From: AG41 sp035943095
GTDB taxonomy: Bacteria; Gemmatimonadota; Gemmatimonadetes; Gemmatimonadales; GWC2-71-9
Reading direction: 5' to 3'
Assembly: GCA_035943095.1 (NCBI GenBank)
Contig: DASZCN010000095.1
Span: 1 to 23,937, forward strand
DNA: 23,937 nt
Position numbers and translations under genes: made by a program. The notes under the pieces are model-generated. The model was not told the DNA's origin. It searched no databases and saw nothing but the letters and a program-made list of their open reading frames with translations. Position 1 is the first letter of the stretch; the number at the start of each line of letters is the position of its first letter. Shown in pieces: positions 8,545 to 15,965 of this stretch.

Positions 8545-9253
8545 GCAGTCGCTCGATCGCCTCGATCTCTGGCGCGGTCAGCCGCCGGTATTTCCCCTCG
8601 GCGAGCCGGCCAAGCCGCACCGGCCCGTACGCGACGCGGTGGAGCCATTCGACCTTGAGCCCCAGCGCTTCAGCCAACCGGCGAACGATGCGCTGCCGCC
8701 CCTCCGCCAGCGTCACCTCGATCTCCACGCTCCGCTCGACGGCCCGCACGCGAAAGTCCACCACGTGCACGCGCCGTCCGTCGATGGCGGGCGGCCGCGT
8801 CAGCGCGGCGCGCACCTCAGTCGCGCTGTGACCGTGGACCCGCAGCCAATACGTACGGGGGACGGCGTACCGCGGGTGCATCAAGCGGTGCGCCGCCGCG
8901 CCGTCCGTGGTCAGGAGGAGCAGACCGGACGTCATGACGTCGAGTCGTCCAACGTACGTGAGGCCGGGCACCGTGGGGAGGAGATCGTAGACCGTCCGCC
9001 GCCCCTCCGGGTCGCCGCGGGTCACGACATATCCGACCGGCTTGTTGAGCGCGAGCCACGTCGCCGGGCCCCCGCCCGCCCGCACGGCGCGCCCGTCCAC
9101 GGTGATCCGCTGCGTTGTCGGATCCGCGCTCATGCCCAGCGTGGCGACGGCGTCGTCCACACGCACCCGCCCCGCGCGGATCAGGTCCTCGGCCTTGCGG
9201 CGCGACGTCACGCCCGCACGCGCCAAGGCGCGTTGCAGGCGCATCAGCGTCAT
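8531..9253 (-). CDS. rluB: rRNA pseudouridine synthase, RluB/RsuA family
   Basis: 240 residues. An S4 RNA-binding domain (about 1-60, beginning RLQRALARAGVTSRRKAEDL) is followed by the catalytic domain with LALNKPVGYVVT and GRLDVMTSGLLLLTTDG. D105 is the expected nucleophile. The enzyme converts a specific uridine of ribosomal RNA to pseudouridine, in 23S rRNA if it is a true RluB. RluB, RluE, RluF and RsuA are close relatives, so the exact target is not certain, but the scpA-scpB-rluB order is a widely conserved arrangement and favours RluB. ATG 9253 overlaps the scpB stop as ATGA; a second ATG lies three codons in. The end runs 14 bases into the Rossmann-fold gene. Confidence 0.93.
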   Translation of the reverse strand: MTLMRLQRALARAGVTSRRKAEDLIRAGRVRVDDAVATLGMSADPTTQRITVDGRAVRAGGGPATWLALNKPVGYVVTRGDPEGRRTVYDLLPTVPGLTYVGRLDVMTSGLLLLTTDGAAAHRLMHPRYAVPRTYWLRVHGHSATEVRAALTRPPAIDGRRVHVVDFRVRAVERSVEIEVTLAEGRQRIVRRLAEALGLKVEWLHRVAYGPVRLGRLAEGKYRRLTAPEIEAIERLHGSA

Positions 9254-9798
9254 TCGGGTTCGGCGGGCGCAGGCGGCCGGAGCGCCACCGACAACTCCTC
9301 CAGCCGCGGCAGCTCCTCCAGGTCCTTGAGTCCCAGGGTCTCCAGGAACTGCGAGGTGGTGCCGTACAAGAGCGGCCGCCCGAGACCCTCGCCCCGCGTG
9401 ACGATCTCGATCAACCCGCGCTCGAGCAGCTTGTCGATCACCGCGCCAGAGTCGACGCCGCGGATCTCATCCACCTCGAGGCGCCCGACCGGCTGCCGGT
9501 AGGCGATGATGGCCAACGTCTCGAGCGCCGCCGGGCTCAGCCGCCGCGGCCGCAGCGCGAACTGCGCGCGCTCGATCGCCTCGGCGTAGTCGCGGCGCGT
9601 GAGGAACTGCCACCCGTCGCCGATCAGCACGAGCTCCACACCGTGGTTCCCCGCGGCGAATGCGTCCCGGATCTCGACGAGCGCCGCGTGCACCGCCGCC
9701 GTGCCCACCTCCGGGTCGAGGGTGAGCAGCTCCTCGACCGGGAGTGGGCGCGCCGCGGCGAACAGCGCCGCTTCAAGCAGTTGGGCGAGAGGACTCAC
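9250..9798 (-). CDS. scpB: Segregation and condensation protein B
   Basis: 182 residues from GTG 9798. The two winged-helix domains of ScpB are visible: an N-terminal LLEAALFAAARPLPVEEL region and the hallmark SPAALETLAIIAYRQPV then RGVDSGAVIDKLLERGLI. ScpB dimers bind ScpA and regulate the SMC condensin complex for chromosome compaction and segregation. Another GTG at 9849 would add 17 residues that look unlike the family, so I prefer 9798, where the protein begins as family members do; this leaves a 26-base overlap with scpA. Neither start has a convincing Shine-Dalgarno sequence, which fits translation coupled to scpA. The stop overlaps rluB as ATGA. Confidence 0.93.
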   Translation of the reverse strand: MSPLAQLLEAALFAAARPLPVEELLTLDPEVGTAAVHAALVEIRDAFAAGNHGVELVLIGDGWQFLTRRDYAEAIERAQFALRPRRLSPAALETLAIIAYRQPVGRLEVDEIRGVDSGAVIDKLLERGLIEIVTRGEGLGRPLLYGTTSQFLETLGLKDLEELPRLEELSVALRPPAPAEPE

Positions 9799-10510
9799 GA
9801 CGGATCTGGATGGGCGCGAACGGCCCGTCCTGGCGAACGGAAAGGGCACCGCGTTTCGCCAGCTCGAGCAGCGCGATGAATGCCGACAACACGTCCACGA
9901 GCGTGGGCCGCTCCCCGACCACTTCCCGCCACCCGAAGGCCTCCCGCTCGGCGAGCAAGCCTTCGATCCGCGCGGTCGCTCCCTCGACGTCGAGCGGCCG
10001 CGGCACCACGCGGTGCAGCACCGGCTCGGGGATCAGGGCGATCACGCGCTCGGCCGCAGCCAGGAGGTCGTTGAGATCGATCACGAGAGGCGCGGGCGGC
10101 GCGGCCGCCGGCGCGGGGGCGAACCCGCGCCCGAACTGCTCGGCCCGGCGCGCCGCCGCCGCTCCCAACCACTCGACCAGCTCGCGAATCTGTTGATACT
10201 CGAGCAGCCGCCGCACCAGCTCGCCTCGTGGATCCTCCCATTCGTCGTCACCAGCGCGGCGCGGCAGCAGCATCTGGGCCTTGATGCGGAGCAGCCGCGC
10301 CGCCATTTCGAGGTAGTCGGCCGCCTGATTCAGCCCCAGCTCCCCGATCACCGCCAGGAACTGATCCGCGATCTTTGCGATCGGCAGATCGGTGATGTCG
10401 AGCTCGTCCTCGCGAATCAGGTGCAGCAACAGGTCGAGGGGCCCGGAGAACTGCTCCAGCTCGACGATGAAGCCGTTCTGGTCCTGCGACGTAGTCGGAA
10501 CGCTCGTCAT
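9773..10510 (-). CDS. scpA: Segregation and condensation protein A
   Basis: 245 residues. The kleisin N-terminus FSGPLDLLLHLIREDELDI and the helix LEMAARLLRIKAQMLLP are diagnostic. The middle has an Ala/Pro-rich linker, and the C-terminal winged helix (RPTLVDVLSAFIALLELAKRG) contacts SMC. ScpA bridges the SMC heads with ScpB. ATG 10510 overlaps the protease stop as ATGA and gives a normal family start; upstream in-frame sequence is not protein-like. The 3' end overlaps scpB by 26 bases. No smc gene lies in this window. Confidence 0.95.
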   Translation of the reverse strand: MTSVPTTSQDQNGFIVELEQFSGPLDLLLHLIREDELDITDLPIAKIADQFLAVIGELGLNQAADYLEMAARLLRIKAQMLLPRRAGDDEWEDPRGELVRRLLEYQQIRELVEWLGAAAARRAEQFGRGFAPAPAAAPPAPLVIDLNDLLAAAERVIALIPEPVLHRVVPRPLDVEGATARIEGLLAEREAFGWREVVGERPTLVDVLSAFIALLELAKRGALSVRQDGPFAPIQIRRESSRPTA

Positions 10511-11178
10511 GAGGTCGGCAGGGCCCCGGGCAGCGCGAAGCCACCGACGAGCGACCAGCTCAGACGCTCGAGCGCGCTGGCCGGCCATAGGAATGGCGTC
10601 AGGAGCACCGGCGCAAACCAGAGAATCAGGATCAACGGGACCACGCTCAACTGGTAGAGCTGACGGTACCGCATGCCCCATCCGGGCGGCAACAGATGGT
10701 AGAACACGTGGCTCCCATCGAGCGGCGGGATGGGGATCAGATTGAAGAATGCGAGCACCAGATTGAGCCGCACGCCGTAGTACATCATCCGTTGCAGGAT
10801 CTCGAGGCTTGTCGTGAGCGCCGGGAGCTTGTCCCCGAGCCACCCGACCACCGCGAACAGCACCGCGAAGATCACGAACAGGCCGAGGTTCACGACAATG
10901 CCGGCGAGCGACACGATCACGTCCCCGCGGACGAACTTGCGGTAGTTCCTCGGGTTGACCGGCACCGGCTTGGCGCCCCCGAACAGGAACCCGGCGTGGG
11001 ACAACCAGAGGAAGACCGGGAGCACCACGGTCATGATCGGATCGATGTGCTTCAGGGGATTCAGCGTCAGCCGCCCGAGCATATAGGCGGTGTCGTCCCC
11101 CTGGCGGTACGCCGCCTCGGCGTGGGCGTACTCGTGGGCCACAATGGAGAAGAGAAGGACCGGGGCCCAGACCAGCAA
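10507..11178 (-). CDS. Site-2 protease family (M50) intramembrane metalloprotease
   Basis: 223 residues and strongly hydrophobic. HEYAH (H15, E16, H19) is the zinc-binding HExxH within the first membrane helix. The third ligand lies in NLIPIPPLDGSH, with D154. Members of this small Rseries-like branch lack a PDZ domain and cut substrates within the membrane; the target is not known. The gene heads the minus-strand operon and is followed by scpA, an arrangement also seen in other bacteria. The start is the weak point: TTG 11178 is the only usable start codon near the first helix. It has no evident Shine-Dalgarno sequence and lies about 35 bases after a predicted transcription start. Sequence just upstream (AISFEL) could also be protein. 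Confidence 0.88.
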   Translation of the reverse strand: MLVWAPVLLFSIVAHEYAHAEAAYRQGDDTAYMLGRLTLNPLKHIDPIMTVVLPVFLWLSHAGFLFGGAKPVPVNPRNYRKFVRGDVIVSLAGIVVNLGLFVIFAVLFAVVGWLGDKLPALTTSLEILQRMMYYGVRLNLVLAFFNLIPIPPLDGSHVFYHLLPPGWGMRYRQLYQLSVVPLILILWFAPVLLTPFLWPASALERLSWSLVGGFALPGALPTS

Positions 11179-11219
11179 TTCGAAAGAGATAGCTCGGGCT
11201 CGAGGGTCGGTGACCGCAA

Positions 11220-11249
11220 AAGATAACGATCGGGCGGGCGCTCGGTCAA
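11220..11249 (-). promoter_or_regulatory. Predicted promoter of the site-2 protease to Bat operon
   Basis: On the minus strand, -35 TTGACC (11249-11244) and -10 TATCTT (11225-11220) are 18 bases apart. Both hexamers are identical to those predicted for the divergent rpsT. Transcription would begin near 11213, about 35 bases before TTG 11178. No other candidate is visible between here and the left edge, because the downstream genes overlap. Confidence 0.6.
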
Positions 11250-11261
11250 CGCCGTAGTGCC

Positions 11262-11290
11262 TTGACCGACCTGCACTTACCGTCTATCTT
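11262..11290 (+). promoter_or_regulatory. Predicted rpsT promoter
   Basis: -35 TTGACC (11262-11267) and -10 TATCTT (11285-11290) are 17 bases apart, giving a start near 11297 and a leader of about 19 bases. The -35 forms an inverted pair with that of the opposite promoter (CGGTCAA at 11243-11249, TTGACCG at 11262-11268). Confidence 0.65.
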
Positions 11291-11302
11291 CCGCGCCGAA
11301 CC

Positions 11303-11308
11303 AGGAGG
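11303..11308 (+). promoter_or_regulatory. rpsT ribosome binding site
   Basis: AGGAGG ends 7 bases before GTG 11316. This fixes the GTG as the S20 start rather than an upstream codon. Confidence 0.8.
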
Positions 11309-11315
11309 CCGTTCC

Positions 11316-11573
11316 GTGCCGAGAATCGAGTCTGCGAAGAAAGCGATGCGCCAGGGGCGCGCCCGCCACGAGCGAAACCGGGCCCAGAGCTCGGCGCTGC
11401 GCACCGCGCTCAAGCGCGTCCGGAGCGCCACCACGTCCGAGCAGGCGGGCGAGGCCTATCGCACCGCTTCCCGACTACTCGACCGTGCCGCCCGCAAGGG
11501 TTTGATCCATGCGAACAATGCGGCGAGGCATAAGAGCCGCCTCGCGGCGGTGGTAGGGAAACTGAAGAAGTAG
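11316..11573 (+). CDS. rpsT: 30S ribosomal protein S20
   Basis: 85 residues from GTG 11316, close to the family's usual 86-88. It begins PRIESAKKAMRQ and continues with R-H-ERNR, the basic helical N-terminus of S20, and ends GLIHANNAARHKSRL then KLKK, the conserved C-terminal region. S20 binds 16S rRNA early in small-subunit assembly. A strong AGGAGG site and a TTGACC/TATCTT promoter lie just upstream, and the leader is short. The stop is one base from the stop of the convergent zinc-ribbon gene, and no terminator hairpin is visible between them. Confidence 0.97.
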   Translation: MPRIESAKKAMRQGRARHERNRAQSSALRTALKRVRSATTSEQAGEAYRTASRLLDRAARKGLIHANNAARHKSRLAAVVGKLKK

Positions 11574-11574
11574 A

Positions 11575-12417
11575 CTAAACCGCGGCCAGCTCAGCCCCGC
11601 ACTGCTCGCAGTACCATTCCGTCGGCAGGTTCATCGTCCCGCAGGCTCGGCAGCGGAGCGTCTTGTCCGCTTCAAGACTCTCATCCTGATCGTCAGCCGG
11701 CTCGGGCACGATCGGCGCCGGGACTGGATTCGCGGCGCGCGGAACGTTGGGATTGGCGGTGGGCGTATCGGCAGGAATCACGGGCTGAAACTGAGCCCCG
11801 CTGGCCCGCCGCGGCGACGGTGCGGACTTGTCGTCCTCCGTGACCGACTTGATGAAGGCCAGCTCGTCCTCGTGGGGAACCACCTCCCGTTGGGGAGGCG
11901 CCTGGGGCTGCACTCTCGGCGCTCGGGCCGGCGGGGCGGCGGGCGTCGAGGGAGTCGCCGTGGGGGGCGGCGGGACAGGCTTGTTACGCACCAGGGCGTC
12001 GAGCTCCTCGAGCTTCTGCAGATCCGCCTCGACCGATTGCAGGTCCTCGCGCACCGAGACGAGCTCCGCGAGGATATCCGCGTGCACCTGGGTCCACTGC
12101 CCTTCGTCATACTCCCCCACGGAATGTCGCAGCTCCGCCTCGGTGAGCTTCTCACCGGCCCGCGTTTCCTTCTTTTGTAGCTCGCCGCGGAGATGCCGCT
12201 TCTCTTCGATGGCTTGCCGCGCGCTCTCGGCGTGCGCCCTGAGCTCCTCGGTGACCGCCGAGAGCCGCGCCTCGTAGTCGGAGCGCACCCGCGCGCGAAC
12301 ATGCCCGGGTGTCGCGTCCGCCGAATCGTTCAAGCGGGCGAGCCACGCCTCGTACTGTCGCCGCTCCTCCAGCAGACGCTGGATGATGACGGTGCTCTTG
12401 GACGCTCCTTTAGGCAT
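11575..12417 (-). CDS. Coiled-coil protein with C-terminal zinc ribbon
   Basis: 280 residues, cytoplasmic by appearance. Residues 1-145 are highly charged heptad-like helix (LLEERRQYEAWLARL, EEKRHLRGELQKKE, VREDLQSVEADLQKLEEL), so a long coiled coil. A Pro/Ala-rich segment (about 148-250) follows, then a zinc ribbon CRACG...YCEQCG with C256, C259, C270 and C273 (C-x2-C-x10-C-x2-C). I do not recognise a named family. ATG 12417 was chosen over 12441 because GGGAG sits just upstream and the overlap with the aldolase gene is only 8 bases. It is the last gene of the pyr operon by position, but nothing in it suggests pyrimidine chemistry. Confidence 0.85.
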   Translation of the reverse strand: MPKGASKSTVIIQRLLEERRQYEAWLARLNDSADATPGHVRARVRSDYEARLSAVTEELRAHAESARQAIEEKRHLRGELQKKETRAGEKLTEAELRHSVGEYDEGQWTQVHADILAELVSVREDLQSVEADLQKLEELDALVRNKPVPPPPTATPSTPAAPPARAPRVQPQAPPQREVVPHEDELAFIKSVTEDDKSAPSPRRASGAQFQPVIPADTPTANPNVPRAANPVPAPIVPEPADDQDESLEADKTLRCRACGTMNLPTEWYCEQCGAELAAV

Positions 12418-13039
12418 TTCGCTCCCGTCGTAGGCGCGCAACGGCCTCGTGACTCAATTCGTTCACCTTCCCGAGCGCCCGCGCCGCCCAGATGATGCGT
12501 GCGGCGTGCTCCAAGCTCTCCATCCGGATCCACGCCGCATCGAGCGTCGGCCCCGCCGTCACAGCTCCGTGGTTCGCGAGGAGCCAGGCGTCATGGCCCG
12601 CCAAGTGCGGCTCGAGACAGTCTCCCAGCTCCGGCGTCCCCGGGGTCCCATAGGGGACGAGCGGGACCTGCCCGCACTGCAAGATAAGTTCCGGCAGGAC
12701 AAATATGGGAAAACTCTGCCCCGTGACGGCGAACGCGGTCGCGACCGGCGGGTGAGCATGAACGACGGCGCCGACATCCGGCCGCCGCGTGAGAATCCGG
12801 AGATGTAAGTCCAATTCCGTGGTAGGGTTGCGCCGCCCGCGCCGCTTCCGGCCCCGGAGGTCCACCTCCACCATGTCGAATGGACCGACGAGCGCCTTGA
12901 TGACCCCGCTCGGGGTGACGAGCGCGCGATCGCGCCCCAGGCGAACCGAGAGGTTGCCATCCTGGCCCGCGATGAGCCCCCGCTCGGCGAGCTGCCGGCA
13001 ACACTGCGCCATCCGCCGGGCCACTGCGGTGGCGGTCAC
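12410..13039 (-). CDS. Class II aldolase/adducin family protein
   Basis: 209 residues from GTG 13039, which overlaps the pyrC stop as GTGA. Family motifs are GQDGNLSVR, VTPSG, PTTELDLHLRIL, VVHAHPP and LLANHGAV. E75, H94, H96 and H157 match E73, H92, H94 and H155 of E. coli L-fuculose-1-phosphate aldolase with a constant offset of two, so the zinc site and catalytic base look intact. Likely reactions are reversible aldol cleavage of a sugar phosphate, or the dehydratase step of methionine salvage; the sequence does not decide. Placement behind pyrC is unusual for a pyrimidine operon. The extra upstream open frame to 13150 is inside pyrC and is not used. Confidence 0.88.
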   Translation of the reverse strand: MTATAVARRMAQCCRQLAERGLIAGQDGNLSVRLGRDRALVTPSGVIKALVGPFDMVEVDLRGRKRRGRRNPTTELDLHLRILTRRPDVGAVVHAHPPVATAFAVTGQSFPIFVLPELILQCGQVPLVPYGTPGTPELGDCLEPHLAGHDAWLLANHGAVTAGPTLDAAWIRMESLEHAARIIWAARALGKVNELSHEAVARLRRERNA

Positions 13040-14337
13040 CGGGCGACGGGCGCCTCCATCTGATGGACGATCTTGCCACCGACGACCGTGAGCGTGGCGC
13101 GGCCGGTGAGCCCGCGGCCGGCGAACGGTGTGTTGCGGCTCTTCGAGCAAAACGCGGTGGGGTCCACGGTCCAGGAATCGGCGAGATCGAGGACGACGAC
13201 GTCCGCGGGGGCTCCGGGACCGAGTGTTCCTCCCGGCAGCCCGAAGGCGGCGGCTGGCGCGGTGCTCATCCGATGCATGAGCTCCGGCAGCGTGAGGACG
13301 CCACCCAGAACGAGCTCGGTGTGCGCCACGCCGAACGCCGTCTCGAGCCCGACGATGCCGAAGGGTGCGTCATCGAACGCGGCTTCCTTGGCGTCGTAGG
13401 CGTGCGGGGCGTGGTCGGACGCGATGCAGTCCACCACACCCTCCTTGAGCGCCGCCCGGAGGGCGGTGACGTCCGCCGCTTCGCGCAACGGCGGGTTCAT
13501 CTTCGCATGCGTGTCGTAGCGCTCGCAGGCTCGATCGGTGAGGGTGAGGTGATGGGGCGTGACCTCGGCGGTCACGCGGATGCCCTGCTCTTTCGCTCGC
13601 CGCACGATCTCCACCGAGCCGCGTGTGGACAGGTGGCACAGGTGCACGTGTCCGCCGGTGAGCCCGGCAAGCAGCGTGTCGCGAGCCACCATGATCTCCT
13701 CAGCCGCGGCCGGGATGCCTTTCAAGCCCAGGCGCGCCGAGACGAGCCCCTCGTGCATGACGCCGCCCGCCGCGAGCGTCGGCTCTTCGCAGTGGTCGGC
13801 GACCGGAATCCCGAATGTCCGTGCGTACTCGAGCGCGGTGCGCATGAGGTGGCTCGAGACGACCGGCTTGCCGTCGTCCGAGACCGCGACCGCCCCCGCC
13901 CCTACCATCTCGCCGAATTCGGAAAGGCGTTCCCCCCTTTGACCGACTGAGATCGCGCCGATCGGGTACACCCGCGTGAGGCCGGCCCGCACCGACTGGC
14001 GCACGATGAACCCGACGGCCGCCTGGTTGTCCGTGACCGGATCGGTGTTGGGCATGGCGCAGACCGCGGTGAACCCTCCGGTGGCCGCGGCGCGCGCGCC
14101 GGTCGCGACCGTTTCGACGTCCTCGTTCCCGGGCTCGCGCAGGTGCACGTGCACGTCGACGAGCCCGGGCGCGACGACGCTGCCGCGTACGTCACGGACG
14201 TCGGCGCCGTCCGGCGCGCCCAGGGCGCGGCCCACTCCCGCGATCTTCCCGTCCTGGATCAAGACGTCCGCCGGCTCATCCAGGTTGCGGCTCGGGTCGA
14301 TCACCCGACCGCCGCGGAGCAATAACGGCCGGTTCAT
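13036..14337 (-). CDS. pyrC: Dihydroorotase, type I
   Basis: 433 residues, as usual for class I dihydroorotase. It closes carbamoyl aspartate to dihydroorotate, the third step of UMP synthesis. Metal and substrate motifs are present: DVHVHLREPG (H63, H65), the SDDGKP segment with D154/D155 in place of the carboxylated lysine seen in type II enzymes, DHCEE (H182), HLCHLS (H235) and SDHAPH (D308). NTPF and the C-terminal small beta domain complete the amidohydrolase fold. ATG 14337 overlaps the pyrB stop as ATGA; its own stop overlaps the aldolase GTG. In many bacteria type I PyrC associates with PyrB, which fits their adjacency. Confidence 0.96.
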   Translation of the reverse strand: MNRPLLLRGGRVIDPSRNLDEPADVLIQDGKIAGVGRALGAPDGADVRDVRGSVVAPGLVDVHVHLREPGNEDVETVATGARAAATGGFTAVCAMPNTDPVTDNQAAVGFIVRQSVRAGLTRVYPIGAISVGQRGERLSEFGEMVGAGAVAVSDDGKPVVSSHLMRTALEYARTFGIPVADHCEEPTLAAGGVMHEGLVSARLGLKGIPAAAEEIMVARDTLLAGLTGGHVHLCHLSTRGSVEIVRRAKEQGIRVTAEVTPHHLTLTDRACERYDTHAKMNPPLREAADVTALRAALKEGVVDCIASDHAPHAYDAKEAAFDDAPFGIVGLETAFGVAHTELVLGGVLTLPELMHRMSTAPAAAFGLPGGTLGPGAPADVVVLDLADSWTVDPTAFCSKSRNTPFAGRGLTGRATLTVVGGKIVHQMEAPVAR

Positions 14338-15302
14338 TCCGACCCTCCGCCGGGGCCCTTGGCCGCGTCCGCCAGCTCGGGTCGTCCGCCCGCGAGCAGG
14401 TACAACACCGCCATGCGCACGGCGACACCGTTGGTGACCTGATCGAGGATCACGCTGTGCGGCCCGTCGGCCACGCGCGAATCGATCTCGACGCCGCGGT
14501 TCATGGGGCCCGGATGCATGATCGTCAACACGCGCGGCGCTTTTTCCAGCCGCTCAAACGTCACGCCGAACACGCGGTAGTACTCCCGCACGCTCGGGAT
14601 GAAGCCCATCTCCATCCGCTCGAGCTGCAAACGCAGCACGTTGAGCACATCGGCCCACTCGATCGCTTCCTCGATGCGGCGGAACCGACACACGCCCAGC
14701 TCCTCGATGCCGTGTGGCATCAGCGTGTCGGGCCCGCACACGCCCACTTCGGCACCCATTTTCAGGAGCCCCCAGATGTTCGAGCGCGCCACGCGCGAGT
14801 GCAGGACGTCGCCCACGAGGCAGACCTTCAGCCCCTCGATCTTGCCATGCTTGTCGCGGATCGTGAGCAGGTCGAGCAGTCCCTGGGTGGGGTGCTCGTG
14901 CTTGCCGTCCCCGGCGTTGATGACGTTGGAGCGAATGCGATCGCCGAGGAATGCGGCGGCGCCGGACGAGGGATGTCGGATGACCACCATGTCGATCCGC
15001 ATCGCCTCGAGATTGCGCGCGGTATCGACCAGCGTCTCGCCTTTTTGCACCGCGCTGCCGCTCGCGGCCACGTTCACCGTGTCGGCGGACAGCCGCTTCT
15101 CCGCGAACTCGAACGAGATGCGGGTGCGGGTGGACGCTTCGAAGAACAGGTTGACGATGGTCTTGCCGCGAAGCGCCGGGACCTTCTTGATCGGCCGCTC
15201 GGAGACCTCTTTGAAGGGCTCGGCCGTATCGAGCACGAGCCGAATCTGCTCGGGCGAGAGGTGCTCGAGGCCCACCAGGTCCTTGCCCAAGATGGGATTC
15301 AT
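14334..15302 (-). CDS. pyrB: Aspartate carbamoyltransferase catalytic subunit
   Basis: 322 residues, normal length. It joins carbamoyl phosphate and aspartate, the committed step of pyrimidine synthesis. The carbamoyl-phosphate loop STRTR (57-61), HPTQGLLD (137-144), GDVLHSRVARSN and HPGPMNRGVEID are all intact. No pyrI regulatory subunit is present nearby, as expected for the pyrR-pyrB-pyrC type of operon. ATG 15302 overlaps the pyrR stop as ATGA, and the stop overlaps pyrC as ATGA. Confidence 0.97.
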   Translation of the reverse strand: MNPILGKDLVGLEHLSPEQIRLVLDTAEPFKEVSERPIKKVPALRGKTIVNLFFEASTRTRISFEFAEKRLSADTVNVAASGSAVQKGETLVDTARNLEAMRIDMVVIRHPSSGAAAFLGDRIRSNVINAGDGKHEHPTQGLLDLLTIRDKHGKIEGLKVCLVGDVLHSRVARSNIWGLLKMGAEVGVCGPDTLMPHGIEELGVCRFRRIEEAIEWADVLNVLRLQLERMEMGFIPSVREYYRVFGVTFERLEKAPRVLTIMHPGPMNRGVEIDSRVADGPHSVILDQVTNGVAVRMAVLYLLAGGRPELADAAKGPGGGSE

Positions 15303-15847
15303 CCCGTGCGACTCACCAGGTCCACCTCGTCCTTGCCGTCCAGCTCCTCAACCAGCACGTCGACTCGCTCGTGGGCGTTGACCTTCACCTGTTTCCCGAC
15401 GACATCCGGCTGGATCGGGAGCTCGCGCCCGCCCCGATCGATCAGCACGCACAGCGAGATCCGCTTCGGACGCCCGAAGTCGGCGAGCTCGTCTAGCGCC
15501 GCGCGCACCGTGCGCCCGGTGTAGAGGACATCGTCTACGATCACCACGTGCTTGCCGTCCAGGTCGCCGGGAATCCGCGTCTCGCCGATGACGGGTTTGG
15601 GACCGACGGTTTGGAGGTCGTCGCGGTACAGCGTAATGTCGAGGGCACCGCGCGGGAGGACCACGCCCTCGTCGTTCTCGATGAGCGTGGCGATCCGTTC
15701 GGCCAGCTCCACACCGCGCCGCTGGATGCCGATGAGCACCAGGTCGTCGGTGCCGTGGGTCAGCTCGAGCACTTCCACGGCCATTCGCTGAAGCGCCCGC
15801 GACAAAGCGCGGGCGTCCAGGATGATCGTGCGTTCGGGCCGGCTCAT
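15299..15847 (-). CDS. pyrR: PyrR bifunctional regulator / uracil phosphoribosyltransferase
   Basis: 182 residues from ATG 15847. The PRPP-binding motif VVIVDDVLYTGRTVRAALD (101-119) and the early IGIQRRGVELAERI region are typical. PyrR senses UMP, and in Firmicutes binds pyr mRNA leaders to cause attenuation; it also has weak uracil phosphoribosyltransferase activity. A TTG 39 bases upstream would add residues unlike the family and is not favoured. The ATG has no clear Shine-Dalgarno sequence, and the predicted transcription start is only a few bases before it, so this mRNA may be nearly leaderless. That leaves no room for a classical PyrR attenuator in front of the operon. Confidence 0.95.
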   Translation of the reverse strand: MSRPERTIILDARALSRALQRMAVEVLELTHGTDDLVLIGIQRRGVELAERIATLIENDEGVVLPRGALDITLYRDDLQTVGPKPVIGETRIPGDLDGKHVVIVDDVLYTGRTVRAALDELADFGRPKRISLCVLIDRGGRELPIQPDVVGKQVKVNAHERVDVLVEELDGKDEVDLVSRTG

Positions 15848-15858
15848 CTCAGGCTTGG

Positions 15859-15886
15859 AAGCTAACGAGCGAACCCGGCGGGTCAA
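15859..15886 (-). promoter_or_regulatory. Predicted pyr operon promoter
   Basis: On the minus strand, TTGACC (15886-15881) and TAGCTT (15864-15859) are separated by 16 bases. Only 11 bases lie between the -10 and ATG 15847, so the transcript would start within roughly 3-6 bases of the start codon. Confidence 0.5.
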
Positions 15887-15900
15887 CGCCGGCGGCGGGG

Positions 15901-15929
15901 TTGACGGCCCTCCGCGCGTAGCGTCTCTT
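15901..15929 (+). promoter_or_regulatory. Possible promoter of the outer-membrane protein gene
   Basis: TTGACG (15901-15906) and TCTCTT (15924-15929), 17 bases apart. The -10 is poor. The -35 is an inverted partner of the pyr -35 (GTCAAC at 15882-15887, GTTGAC at 15900-15905). Confidence 0.4.
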
Positions 15930-15965
15930 CGAGCACCCGACGCCCGATACCGACCTGGAGGGTTT

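Noticed and set aside
11571..11580. A terminator between rpsT and the convergent zinc-ribbon gene
   Set aside because: Only one base separates the stops and no GC hairpin with a T-run is present.
13063..13950. Long plus-strand open frame opposite pyrC
   Set aside because: Antisense shadow of a well-conserved gene.
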